47,531 bases of DNA from Eubacteriaceae bacterium. Its GTDB lineage: Bacteria; Bacillota; Clostridia; Eubacteriales; Anaerofustaceae. The DNA is taken from assembly GCA_009782515.1 (NCBI GenBank), contig WRIY01000017.1:1-47531 (forward strand), read 5' to 3'. The position numbers and the translations under genes are program-made. Numbering within the stretch: the stretch's first letter is position 1; every line of letters starts with the position of its first letter. Positions 35,881 to 45,500 of this stretch are shown piece by piece. The notes beneath the pieces were generated by a model that searched no databases, was not told where the DNA came from, and saw only the letters and a list, made by a program, of their open reading frames with translations.

Positions 35881-36915
35881 TTATATGCCAAATTGGACGG
35901 ATCTGAAGTATTCAAAATCAAACTTGTCCAGTTCGTCCTGGTTCCTTGGAAGATCGGTAGCAAATTCAAAAAGTATGACTTTGTATTTGTCTACCTCGTC
36001 TTTTGTTTCCTGCGAGGCAGCTGCCAAGTCATAATTAAACACTTTATTGTCTAAGCCATAAGTATATGAGGCGCCCCTGACAAGATTTTTGTCCAGGTAC
36101 ATCCTAACCAGATCGCGAACCATTGGCTTTAAGTCTATTTCAAGAAATGCTATTGTCTTTTCTGATTCATACCGAAAGCTGTCTGAGCATATGATTCTTA
36201 TCTTTTCGCTTCTTGCTGTGCCTTCTATTCCTATTATAGAAGCGCCGCAGTCTGCAAAGATTATATCAACGCTGCTGTTTATAAGCTCGCTTATATAGGT
36301 GGAAGCCAGGCTCGGGCTGTTGTAGGAAAAGACATACTGGTGGAATACCTGTATGTCAGGCCTTACAGTTTTTGCTCCGGCGGTAAAGCCTGCCATCATT
36401 GGATCGTTGCTGGTGTTCTGGTATGCCCCAAGATATGCGACTGCCCCTGTTTTTGATTCCACAGCAGCAATTATGCCTGCGAAAAATGCTGCTTCCTCTG
36501 TTCTTATAGAAAGGTTGCATACATTGCTTTCTTCGCTGTTCGCGCCAAAACAAGCGATAATTGTGTCCATGTCGTCGAAGGCGGCATCAATTAGGGCTTT
36601 GTCTGTCGCAAAGCTTGTTGCAAAGACCAAACCATTCTTTTCCACTGCAGACTTAGCCAGAGCGGCCATTTCGCTTTCATTGCCTGCTTTTAGCAAGCTG
36701 TAGCCAAAGCCGTTTTCGTTGCTTAATGACTCGAGCACGCTGGATACAGCTTGAGTGTTGCTAGATTGAAGCCAAGGCGGATCAGAAAGGTATGCTATGC
36801 TGTTTTCCGGCTCCCTTGCAGGCTGTTTGCATGAAGCATATGATATTAAAAGCAGCAATGCCAGCGCCAAAGCGCTTTTTTTGTTTGCAGCCATTTTTTT
36901 AAGGCACAAAAGCAT
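35881..36915 (-). CDS. BMP-family lipoprotein (second of a pair)
   Basis: A 344-residue substrate-binding-like lipoprotein: basic N-terminus, hydrophobic segment and lipobox ISYASC, then the Med/TmpC/BMP fold with LVFATSFATDKALIDAAFDD, EAAFFAGIIAAVESKTGAVAYLGA, AGFTAGAKTVRPDI and VDIIFADCGASI. BMP proteins usually bind nucleosides for an ABC importer. The start at 36915 is set by AAGGAGG; a downstream ATG at 36894 has none. It follows a related BMP gene by 19 bases and ends at a strong terminator. No permease or ATPase gene is beside it. Confidence 0.82.
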   Translation of the reverse strand: MLLCLKKMAANKKSALALALLLLISYASCKQPAREPENSIAYLSDPPWLQSSNTQAVSSVLESLSNENGFGYSLLKAGNESEMAALAKSAVEKNGLVFATSFATDKALIDAAFDDMDTIIACFGANSEESNVCNLSIRTEEAAFFAGIIAAVESKTGAVAYLGAYQNTSNDPMMAGFTAGAKTVRPDIQVFHQYVFSYNSPSLASTYISELINSSVDIIFADCGASIIGIEGTARSEKIRIICSDSFRYESEKTIAFLEIDLKPMVRDLVRMYLDKNLVRGASYTYGLDNKVFNYDLAAASQETKDEVDKYKVILFEFATDLPRNQDELDKFDFEYFRSVQFGI

Positions 36916-36934
36916 ATGCGGCGAGCCTCCTTAT

Positions 36935-37903
36935 CTAGTCTGTTATTGGTATATCAAAAGTGCCCAGTGTTTTGGCCATTTCGTTGAGCTTTGCAAGCAA
37001 GGATTGGCTCATAAAAGCGTCGTCCACCGAAATGAAGCTTATGCACTTTTCGCGGGCGCTGAATACTCTCATTTGCCCGATAAACCTGCCGTTGGCATAG
37101 TCATTGGCGATTATAGATATTGCATTGCCATACTCCTTGCAAACGCTCATAACCCTGTTTGCAGGCTGTGGGGTAAGAGTTGAAACAGTAATTAGCTGCA
37201 GAGGCGTTTTCGACAGGGCGCTGACATATTCCTGCTTTTCGACTATGCTAAAGGCAATGTCAATTCCCAAGCCTGCCAGGCCCTCTATTTCCGCAATCGT
37301 AGCAGCGCTTGTCCTGCCTGGCTGCAGGTATACTATTATTGGCTCAGCCTCCGGATTTGCCGCCTTAGCTCCAGCCACAAACCCTGCTTCATACTCTTTG
37401 CATGCGGGCGAATCCTCTTCGCTGATAAAGCCTGCAAACCCTTGCGTTTTAAGCCCGGCAGCGTATCCTGCTATATAGCCCATCTCATCATGGGCAAAAA
37501 GTGCCGAATATATATTCGGCGCATCCTGAATGCCGTCCATATTTAAATCCGCTGCCGCGTCTATGAGCACAAAACATACATCCGGGTATGACAGGGCGGT
37601 GAGGGCACAAGCATTTTCAAGCATTGGCGAGCTGGCAAGCACAAACGCTGTGGCAGCTTCAGCTGCTTTTGAAAGGCTTTCAATATAGCCTACCGATGAA
37701 GTAGGAACTATCGTTTTTGTTTGCCATGAGTGCTCAGGGCTTATTTTCTTTATCGCCTCGCTGGCTATTTGGCTATATGAATGGTCATTCGTTCCTTGCT
37801 GGTCTGTTACTAAGACAACTGTTTTAGAGCTTGATGGCGTCGAGCAGCCACAAAAGCTAGCTGCAAAAATCAGTATAAATATTGCATTGGCGAATTTCCT
37901 CAT
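36935..37903 (-). CDS. BMP-family lipoprotein (first of a pair)
   Basis: A 322-residue lipoprotein with signal segment and lipobox ASFCGC at about residues 15-20. The BMP fold shows LVTDQQGTNDHSYSQIASEAIKK near the N-terminus (in place of the family's Asp-x-Gly-Phe-Asn-Asp-Ser motif), DEMGYIAGYAAGLKTQGFAGFI, YEAGFVAGAKAANPEAE and GNAISIIANDY. The ligand is not known; family members bind nucleosides or related compounds. It lies 21 bases from trxB and 19 bases from the second BMP gene, so trmL-trxB-BMP-BMP may be one transcript. Confidence 0.8.
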   Translation of the reverse strand: MRKFANAIFILIFAASFCGCSTPSSSKTVVLVTDQQGTNDHSYSQIASEAIKKISPEHSWQTKTIVPTSSVGYIESLSKAAEAATAFVLASSPMLENACALTALSYPDVCFVLIDAAADLNMDGIQDAPNIYSALFAHDEMGYIAGYAAGLKTQGFAGFISEEDSPACKEYEAGFVAGAKAANPEAEPIIVYLQPGRTSAATIAEIEGLAGLGIDIAFSIVEKQEYVSALSKTPLQLITVSTLTPQPANRVMSVCKEYGNAISIIANDYANGRFIGQMRVFSAREKCISFISVDDAFMSQSLLAKLNEMAKTLGTFDIPITD

Positions 37904-37924
37904 GTTGCCGGTGCTCTCCTGGTG

Positions 37925-38845
37925 TCATATGTCAGATATCAATTGTTCCGCTGTATAGGCAGCTATTGCCCCATCTGCGGCTGCAGTGATCGCCTGCCTT
38001 AGCGGCGTAGCCCGAACATCGCCTGCTGCAAAAATGCCGCTGGCTGATGTCTGCATTTTCTCATCTGTAATAATATAGCCGCTTTCATCAGTATCCACAA
38101 TATCTTGGAATATATCAGAATTTGGCTGCTGGCCTGCAAAGATAAACACTCCGTCAACCGCCAGCTCCTCTGCTATGCCTGTTTGGTTGTGCTCCAGCGT
38201 TATCGATGAAACCCTGCTGTCGCCATTAATCGATTTAACAGCATAATCCATCATGAAACTGATTTTGGGGTTTTGCGAAGCATGCTTTGACACTGAAACG
38301 GAAGCCCTTAGGGCATCCCTTCTGTGGACAATTACTATTTCAGAAGCAAACTTGGCTAAATAAACAGCTTCTTTAAGCGCTGTGTCCCCGCCTCCAATTA
38401 CTGCCACTTTTTTGTTCTTAAAGAACCCTGCGTCACAGGTTGCGCAATAGGAAACGCCTTTTCCCCTAAAATCCGTCTCTCCAGGCACTCCAAGCATGCG
38501 GTGCTTTGTTCCTGTTGCTATTATTACAGCTTTGGACAAAATATCCTCGCCAATGCTTAGAGCTGTCATTAGGCCGTTTTCCAGCGCCTGTACAGACTTG
38601 GCGCTTGCCATAGCGATTTCAGCGCCTGCCTCTTGCGCTTGTTCGCGCATTCTCTCGGCAATTGAGTAGCCTGTTGAGCCAACCTCGGCTCCAGGGTAAT
38701 TATCTACAATATCCGTTGTGATTATGAGTCCGCCAACGGCTTCATGCTCAATAACAATAGTCTTGAGAAGCGATCTGGATGTGTACAAAGCGGCTGCAAG
38801 GCCCGCAGGGCCCGCTCCCAGTATTGCTACATCATATTCTTTCAA
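37925..38845 (-). CDS. trxB: Thioredoxin reductase
   Basis: An FAD- and NADPH-dependent disulfide reductase that keeps thioredoxin reduced. The 306 residues contain the FAD motif [11 protein letters not shown], the redox-active Cys134-Ala-Thr-Cys137 in [12 protein letters not shown], the NADPH motif [10 protein letters not shown] and the C-terminal FAD motif [13 protein letters not shown]. The NADPH-binding basic residues ([10 protein letters not shown]) match the NADPH type. The start is TTG at 38845, set by TTGGAGG. It is probably in one unit with trmL and the two BMP genes. Confidence 0.96.
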   Translation of the reverse strand: MKEYDVAILGAGPAGLAAALYTSRSLLKTIVIEHEAVGGLIITTDIVDNYPGAEVGSTGYSIAERMREQAQEAGAEIAMASAKSVQALENGLMTALSIGEDILSKAVIIATGTKHRMLGVPGETDFRGKGVSYCATCDAGFFKNKKVAVIGGGDTALKEAVYLAKFASEIVIVHRRDALRASVSVSKHASQNPKISFMMDYAVKSINGDSRVSSITLEHNQTGIAEELAVDGVFIFAGQQPNSDIFQDIVDTDESGYIITDEKMQTSASGIFAAGDVRATPLRQAITAAADGAIAAYTAEQLISDI

Positions 38846-38859
38846 TTTTATACCTCCAA

Positions 38860-39327
38860 CTACCCAAGCCCCCCAAAACCAATCTGCCGGAGCGCTTCAT
38901 ATAAGACAATGCCCACGCTGTTCGCAACATTGAGGCATCTTGCGTAATTATATGGCATCATAGGTATCCTGAGGCGCCTGCCTTCGAGGCTTTTATGAAT
39001 GCCCTCAGGCAATCCGGAATCTTCGTTGCCGAATAGGAAATAGTCTTCATCGCGAAAGCTCTCATCAGTATAGATTTTAGTCGCTTTTGTTGTAAGGGCA
39101 AAGAGCCTTTCGGGATTGCATGCTGCCAAAAACTCATCGTATGAGTTGTATTCACTTAGATCCAAATAGCTCCAATAGTCTAAGCCTGCGCGCTTTACAG
39201 CCTTTTCGCTTAAGGTAAAGCTGTAAGGCTTTATCAGATGAAGCTTAGAGCCTGTAGCAACGCAAGTCCTTGCAATATTTCCGGTGTTTTGTGGTATTTC
39301 TGGCTGGAATAGCACAATATTTAGCAT
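38860..39327 (-). CDS. trmL: tRNA (cytidine/uridine-2'-O-)-methyltransferase TrmL
   Basis: A SPOUT-class methyltransferase that methylates the ribose of base 34 in certain leucine tRNAs. The 155-residue protein from the ATG at 39327 begins with the family hallmark [19 protein letters not shown]. The knot region is present with [15 protein letters not shown] and [18 protein letters not shown], which bind SAM. An upstream in-frame TTG (39378) adds 17 residues that do not fit the family. No ribosome-binding site is clear at either. It precedes trxB by 14 bases. Confidence 0.93.
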   Translation of the reverse strand: MLNIVLFQPEIPQNTGNIARTCVATGSKLHLIKPYSFTLSEKAVKRAGLDYWSYLDLSEYNSYDEFLAACNPERLFALTTKATKIYTDESFRDEDYFLFGNEDSGLPEGIHKSLEGRRLRIPMMPYNYARCLNVANSVGIVLYEALRQIGFGGLG

Positions 39328-39731
39328 GTTATTTTTTATTATATCGATTATTTCGCTGTGAATCAATTTGGGTGGCAAAAAGCAAATACATTTATAGCTA
39401 TGGGCAAATTAGGTCGGCTTAAAGCAATAAGCTTCTGCCAAAAAAGAGCCAGCAGGCCTGCAAATGCTTTTTGCGAAATTAGTAAATTATTGTAAAGATA
39501 CAATTGCACGCCTTTCGCAGTGCGGGATTTCCCATGTATTTCTGGCACTGCCTCGAATTCTTTGAATTGCATGCATTTCCTAGCATTTTCTAAGCGCTGC
39601 ATGTTATTATATTTCTGGGGCTAAACGCTAAATTGCTTATGTTTTGGCGATAAATAGGGCGCTATTTTTTCATAGGCATAACAAGCGAAGCCACATGAAT
39701 GCTTTTGCATTAATAATTTTGGAGGATATTG
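39328..39731. other. Divergent intergenic region, no gene seen
   Basis: About 400 bases separate trmL and the URO-D-like gene. The sequence is AT-rich, contains no coding frame or clear riboswitch and must hold promoters for both sides. No strong -10/-35 pair could be chosen. Confidence 0.5.
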
Positions 39732-40727
39732 ATGCTATCTATAAGAGAAAATTTCCTGGAAACAATCAATGGCGGCAATCCTGACAGATTTGTCAAGCAA
39801 TATGAAGCTCTAAGCATGGTATTTGCGCCAACACCCCAGTCACGGCTGGCTTCATTCCCATCGCCAGGCGGCCCGCCAACGAAGACCGCTTGGGGCGTCA
39901 CCTATACCTGGCCGGAAGGCATGCCCGGAGGAATGCCTGACCACCAGAACGAAGAAAACATTGTAATCAAGGACATTACAAAGTGGCGTGACGTTGTGCA
40001 TATGCCACGCACAGACTTCCCGGATGAAGAATGGGCAGATTATGCTGCCGCTGCTGCAAAAATCGACCGCTCTCAAGTCTTTTGCACAGTAATGGCTGCG
40101 CCTGGCCTGTTCGAAATGTGCCATCATATGCAAAGCATGGGAGTGGCGCTTGAGAATTTCTATTTGGAGCCTGAAAGCGTAAAAGAGCTCGTCTGGTACT
40201 TCACTGAATATGAAATTAAATGGGCAGAGCAGCTGCTAAAGCACGGCAAAGCTGACATGCTCTTTCACCATGATGACTGGGGCGCACAGAACTCTTCTTT
40301 CATGTCCCCGGCAATGTTCAATGAATTCTTCCTTGAGCCATATAAGCAGATTTACAGTTTCTATAAAGAGAATGGCGTTGAGGTTATCGTTCACCATTCA
40401 GACTCATATGCAGCCAACCTTGTGCCTTCAATGATTGAAATAGGCATTGATGTGTTCCAAGGCTGCCTGACATCCAATAATGTCCCTCAGCTTATAAAAG
40501 ACTTCGGAGGCCAGATCTCATTCATGGGCGATCTGAACAATGGCGTTCTGGATATCCCCAACTGGACCCCTGAGCTAATCAGAAGCGAAGTTGAGCGTGC
40601 ATGCCGTACAAATGGAAAGCTTTACTACATTCCATGCCTGACCATGGGAGGCCCTGGCAGCACATTCCCGGGCGTATATGACACTGTAAACGAAGAAATC
40701 GACAGAATGAGCAAGGAAATGTTCTAG
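39732..40727 (+). CDS. Uroporphyrinogen decarboxylase-fold family protein
   Basis: A 331-residue (beta/alpha)8-barrel of the URO-D superfamily, which also holds the MtaA/CmuA corrinoid methyltransferases. Evidence is the barrel-like order with DITKWRDVVHMPRTDFPDEEW, the SMGVALENFYLEPESVKEL segment, HDDWGAQNSSFMSPAMFNEF, and the C-terminal YIPCLTMGGPGSTFPGVYDTV. The position where methyltransferases have the zinc motif His-x-Cys reads HHSDSY here, so it lacks that Cys and is probably not a typical MtaA. The GGAGG site fixes the start at 39732. There are no corrinoid-protein or heme genes nearby. Substrate unknown. Confidence 0.82.
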   Translation: MLSIRENFLETINGGNPDRFVKQYEALSMVFAPTPQSRLASFPSPGGPPTKTAWGVTYTWPEGMPGGMPDHQNEENIVIKDITKWRDVVHMPRTDFPDEEWADYAAAAAKIDRSQVFCTVMAAPGLFEMCHHMQSMGVALENFYLEPESVKELVWYFTEYEIKWAEQLLKHGKADMLFHHDDWGAQNSSFMSPAMFNEFFLEPYKQIYSFYKENGVEVIVHHSDSYAANLVPSMIEIGIDVFQGCLTSNNVPQLIKDFGGQISFMGDLNNGVLDIPNWTPELIRSEVERACRTNGKLYYIPCLTMGGPGSTFPGVYDTVNEEIDRMSKEMF

Positions 40728-40817
40728 GCAGGAATATGCCAGCTAATCCGGGGGGCAATCGCTCCCTGGGCTTGCTTCACAGGCGCCTCAAGCGAACTCG
40801 TTTGGATGGCGTCTTTG

Positions 40818-40846
40818 TTGACTTTTGGGCATGAATAATATAGTAT
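40818..40846 (+). promoter_or_regulatory. Candidate promoter of the purF-like/carB/guaA operon
   Basis: TTGACT (40818-40823) and TAGTAT (40841-40846) are spaced by 17 bases. The -35 is strong and the -10 is moderate. If used, transcription starts near 40853 and leaves a 5' leader of about 200 bases. Confidence 0.5.
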
Positions 40847-41060
40847 GGATCGAACAACGGCGTTCATCAAATGGTGCAGAAGCTACCAAGTTCTATTGTA
40901 AATAGGCTAAGCAATCTCCTCATCATGTGACGAGCGTCTTTTTATAGGGCAAATGCAATAAACCAATAAACCAAACGCATCGCATAATCGAAATTCAAAC
41001 ACTAAAGATTTAGCCAGCTAGGCAGAAATCAAAGCAAAATCTATAACTAGGGGTACAGCA
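40847..41060 (+). other. Long 5' leader of the purF-like operon, unassigned
   Basis: The leader of about 200 bases precedes three nucleotide-synthesis genes. I could not match it to a purine, PRPP, ZTP, glutamine or T-box riboswitch by eye. A weak stem with GACG and CGTC at 40929-40938 is followed by five T, which could be part of an attenuator, but this is speculative. Confidence 0.35.
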
Positions 41061-42476
41061 ATGGGCGGAATATTTGGGGTATGCTCAGCAAACGAGTGTA
41101 TTATGGACCTTTTTTTTGGCACTGACTACCACTCCCATCTTGGCACTAGGCGAGCAGGCATGGCTGTTTACGATGGCAAGCACTTTAGCCGCTCCATCCA
41201 TAATATTGAGAATTCTCCTTTTCGCACAAAATTTGAGCCAGATATTCCTAGCTTGAAAGGCTTCGCGGGCATCGGCTGCATAAGCGACTATGACCCCCAG
41301 CCAATGATACTGCATTCCAATATCGGCGACTTCGCAATTGTTACAGTTGGCCGCATAAACAATAAAGAGGAATTGGCAAGCAAGCTGATAAGCGAGGACA
41401 ATGCTTATTTCACTGAGCTAAGCGCCGGCCGCATTAACGACACAGAGCTTGTTGCCTCTTTGATATGCAGGAAAGCCAGCATACGCGAAGGCATTATATA
41501 CGCCCAGGGCGCTATAGACGGCTCCATGAGCATAATGGCATGCATGGACGGCGCCATTTATGCAGCCCGCGACAAATTGGGCAGAACGCCATTGTCTATT
41601 GGGAAAAGGCACGATGGCCACTGCATTAGCTTTGAATCATTTGCATACTACAATTTAGGCTACAAGCACTGCTATGAATTGGGCCCCGGGGAGATAGTGC
41701 GCGTAACGCCTGATGAAGTTGCGAGCATTCAAAAGCCAGGCACCGACATGAGGATATGCACCTTCCTATGGGCATACTACGGCTACCCGACCTCTGATTA
41801 TGAGGGCGTTAATGTAGAGCAAATGCGCTATATGAGCGGCAAAAGCCTTGCAGAGCAAGATATGGCCAGCGGCATTGGCAGCGATATTGACTATGTTGCC
41901 GGGGTGCCTGACTCGGGCACGGCATATGCTGTAGGCTATGCAAACCATTCAGGCATCCCATTTGCGCGGCCTTTAATAAAATACACGCCTACATGGCCTC
42001 GCAGCTTTACTCCGGCAGACCAGGGGCTTCGCGATTTAATCGCGCGCATGAAGCTTGTGCCTATCAATTCGCTTATTGGCGGAAAAAACCTTCTCTTAGT
42101 CGAAGATTCGATAGTCAGAGGGACCCAGATGCGCGAAACTACGGATTTTCTATATGAATTCGGCGCAAAGCATCTGCATGTGCGCACTTCCTGCCCCCCT
42201 ATAATGTATACATGCAAATACCTTAATTTCACCAGAACCAATTCTGAGAACGAGCTTGTCTCCCGGCAGGCGATAAATGAATTGGAAGGCGCAAGCGCGG
42301 CAAATATAGAAAGCTACGCTGAATATGGTTCGAAGCAGTATAACCGCATGGTTGATATTATTTGCAAAAAGCTCAATCTTTCCACTTTAGGCTACCACTC
42401 TTTAGACGGTTTGCTTGGCTCCGTAGGCATTGACAAATGCAAGCTTTGCACATACTGCTGGAACGCAGCCGAATAA
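41061..42476 (+). CDS. Amidophosphoribosyltransferase (PurF)-like protein lacking the glutaminase Cys
   Basis: A 471-residue protein with PurF layout: an N-terminal Ntn-type glutaminase-like domain (about 1-230) and a C-terminal phosphoribosyltransferase domain with the PRPP loop LLLVEDSIVRGTQMRET (about 346-362). Canonical PurF begins with the nucleophile Cys directly after Met or a propeptide. Here the start is Met-Gly-Gly-Ile-Phe-Gly, and no Cys occupies the site, so glutamine hydrolysis should be lost. The C-terminus has CKLCTYC, in the region where Bacillus PurF binds an iron-sulfur cluster. A similar Met-Gly-Gly-Phe-Phe-Gly paralogue exists in many Clostridia, to my memory. It may use ammonia or have another role. 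AGGGG precedes the ATG; carB follows by 48 bases. Confidence 0.85.
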   Translation: MGGIFGVCSANECIMDLFFGTDYHSHLGTRRAGMAVYDGKHFSRSIHNIENSPFRTKFEPDIPSLKGFAGIGCISDYDPQPMILHSNIGDFAIVTVGRINNKEELASKLISEDNAYFTELSAGRINDTELVASLICRKASIREGIIYAQGAIDGSMSIMACMDGAIYAARDKLGRTPLSIGKRHDGHCISFESFAYYNLGYKHCYELGPGEIVRVTPDEVASIQKPGTDMRICTFLWAYYGYPTSDYEGVNVEQMRYMSGKSLAEQDMASGIGSDIDYVAGVPDSGTAYAVGYANHSGIPFARPLIKYTPTWPRSFTPADQGLRDLIARMKLVPINSLIGGKNLLLVEDSIVRGTQMRETTDFLYEFGAKHLHVRTSCPPIMYTCKYLNFTRTNSENELVSRQAINELEGASAANIESYAEYGSKQYNRMVDIICKKLNLSTLGYHSLDGLLGSVGIDKCKLCTYCWNAAE

Positions 42477-42524
42477 GAGGCTTTAGCGCAGCTAATAATG
42501 CAAGTTTAGAAAGGCAGATAAAAA

Positions 42525-45500
42525 ATGCCAAAAAGAACAGACATAGAATCGATAATGATAATCGGATCAGGGCCAATAGTCATCGGACAGGCATGTGAAT
42601 TTGACTACTCTGGCACCCAGGCATGCAAAGCGCTGAGAAACTTGGGCTATAAGATCATCTTAGTAAACTCAAACCCAGCCACGATAATGACTGATCCGCT
42701 CGTGGCCGACTCTACATACATTGAGCCACTTAATGTAACAAGGCTTTCAGATATCATTGCTAAGGAAAGGCCGGACGCGCTGCTGCCGAATTTAGGCGGC
42801 CAATCCGGCTTAAACCTGAGTTTGGAGCTTCAGAAAGCCGGAGTATTGGATAGATACGGCGTTGAAGTTATTGGCGTTCAGCTCGATGCAATCGAGCGCG
42901 GCGAAGATCGCATCGAGTTCAAGAAAACTATGGAAGCGATCGGAATAGAAATGCCAAGAAGCTTAGAAGCCCTCTCAATTGAGGATGCCCTGAAAGCAAC
43001 TGATGAACTTGGCTACCCTGTTGTAATCAGGCCGGCCTATACAATGGGCGGCACTGGCGGCGGCATAGCCTATAACAAAGAGGAGCTGGTTTCTATCGCC
43101 TCAAGAGGGCTGCAGGCATCGCTGATCGGCCAAGTCCTGGTAGAGGAAAGCGTATTAGGGTGGGAAGAGCTGGAGGTTGAAGTCGTACGCGATGCAAAAA
43201 ACCAGATGATTGCTGTTTGCCTGATTGAAAATATCGATCCTATGGGAGTGCATACCGGAGATTCGTTCTGTGCAGCGCCTATGCTAACTGTTAGCAGCGA
43301 ATTGCAGGAAAAGCTAAAATCGATTGCTTTTAGCATCGTTTCTGCCATTGGAGTCATTGGCGGAACAAATGTCCAATTTGCACACGATCCTGTGACCGGC
43401 CGAATCGTAATAATAGAAATAAACCCCAGAGCGTCACGCTCATCAGCCCTCGCTTCAAAAGCAACAGGGTTTCCGATAGCATATATAACAGCGCTGCTTG
43501 CTGCCGGCTTGACGCTTGATGAGATCCCGTATTGGAGAGATGGAACGCTGGAAAAATATACCCAGCATGGCGACTATGTCGTTCTAAAATTTGCTAAATG
43601 GGCTTTTGAGAAATTCCCCGGAGTTGAAGACAAGCTTGGCACACAGATGAAAGCTGTTGGCGAGGTTATGAGCATCGGCAGGACTTTCAAGGAAGCATTC
43701 CAAAAGGCGATAAGATCCCTTGAGATAAACAGGAGCGGCCTTGGCTTTGCCAAGAATTTTAACGAGCTCAGCCTTGATGAGCTCTATTCAATAATTTCAT
43801 ACCCTAACAGCGAGCGCTACTTTGCCATCTACGAAGCTCTGCGCAAAGGCGCCAGCACTAAAAAAGTGCATAGCCTAACGAGCATAAACGAATATTACCT
43901 CAGCCAGATGAAGGAGCTCGTCGAGCTTGAAGAAGAAATAATAGCGTACAAAAACATGCCTTTACCGGATGGCTTGCTTGTCAGGGCAAAAAAGGACGGG
44001 TTTGCAGATAAGTACCTGGCAAAGCTCTTAGGCGCTGCAGAAGAGAGCATACGCAGCCAAAGGCAAGCGCTTGGAGTAAACGAGCAATGGGATATTGTCC
44101 CTGTCAGCGGCGTCAGCGCCGAGTACTACTACTCCACATACAATGGCCCCGGCAGGCTCCAAAGCGAGCTTGCCGCATCTAGAGGGATAAAAGAAACCGA
44201 AAAGGAAACAGGCAGCCGCAAAAAGGTTATTGTTTTGGGCGGCGGCCCAAACAGGATAGGCCAGGGCATAGAGTTTGACTACTGCTGTGTGCATGCAGCG
44301 TTTGCCCTGCGTGAAATGGGCTTTGAAACTATAATGGTTAACTGCAACCCTGAAACAGTGTCAACTGACTATGACACTTCAGACAAGCTGTATTTCGAGC
44401 CTTTGGCTGTGGAGGATGTACTGTCTATTTACGAGCATGAAAAGCCTCTTGGCATTATCGTGCAATTTGGCGGGCAAACCCCGCTTAATATTGCAATGGA
44501 GCTCAAAAAGGCGGGAGTGCCTGTGCTTGGAACAACTCCTGAAGTAATTGCGCTGGCAGAAGACAGGGATCTGTTTAGAAAGCGAATGGATCAGATGGGC
44601 ATTCCAATGCCGGAATCAGGAATGGCATGCAATTATGAACAAGCTGCTTTGGAAGCTGAAAAAATAGGTTACCCTGTCATGGTCAGGCCATCTTATGTTT
44701 TAGGCGGCAGAGCGATGGAGATTGTCTTTGACAGCGAGCAGCTAGCAAGCTATATACACGAAAATTCGCAGTATATAAGCGATGACAGCCCTATTCTGAT
44801 TGATAGGTTTTTGGACAATGCCATTGAATGCGAAGCAGATGCCTTGGCTGATAGCGGACAGGCGTTTGTTCCAGCTGTTATGGAGCATATCGAATACGCA
44901 GGTGTGCATTCAGGAGACTCAGCATGCGTTATTCCAACAATCAACATCTCTGAGGAGCAGCTTGGCACCATTCGCGAATACACACGCAAAATCGCTGGAG
45001 AGCTTGGGGTTGTCGGCCTTATGAATATCCAATATGCGATACAAAACGGAAAAGTGTATGTGCTCGAAGCTAACCCCCGCGCTTCAAGAACAGTGCCTCT
45101 TGTATCAAAAGTCTGCAACCTTAACATGGCGAACATGGCAACAAGGATTATAATGGCGCAGACAACTGGCGATCATATAAAACTGGCTGAAATGCAGCCT
45201 CCACAGGTAGCATTCTATGGAGTTAAGGAAGCCGTTTTCCCATTCAGCATGTTTCCGGAAGTAGATCCGGTGCTTGGGCCGGAAATGAGGTCAACTGGCG
45301 AAGTATTGGGCTTATCCGATACCTTTGGGCTGGCATTTTACAAAGCATCAGAAGCAAGCAAGAGCATCCTTCCCTTGTCAGGCTCTATTCTTATGTCAAT
45401 AGCCGAGAAAGACAAAGAAGACTCCTATGAAGTTGCACAGCGCTTTGAGAGCCTCGGATTCAACATCTACGCTACGAAAGGCACTTATGAATACCTCTCT

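Noticed and set aside
39732-40727. HemE (heme biosynthesis uroporphyrinogen decarboxylase)
   Set aside because: No heme genes nearby, and the sequence lacks the N-terminal HemE signature; it belongs to a divergent URO-D-fold family.
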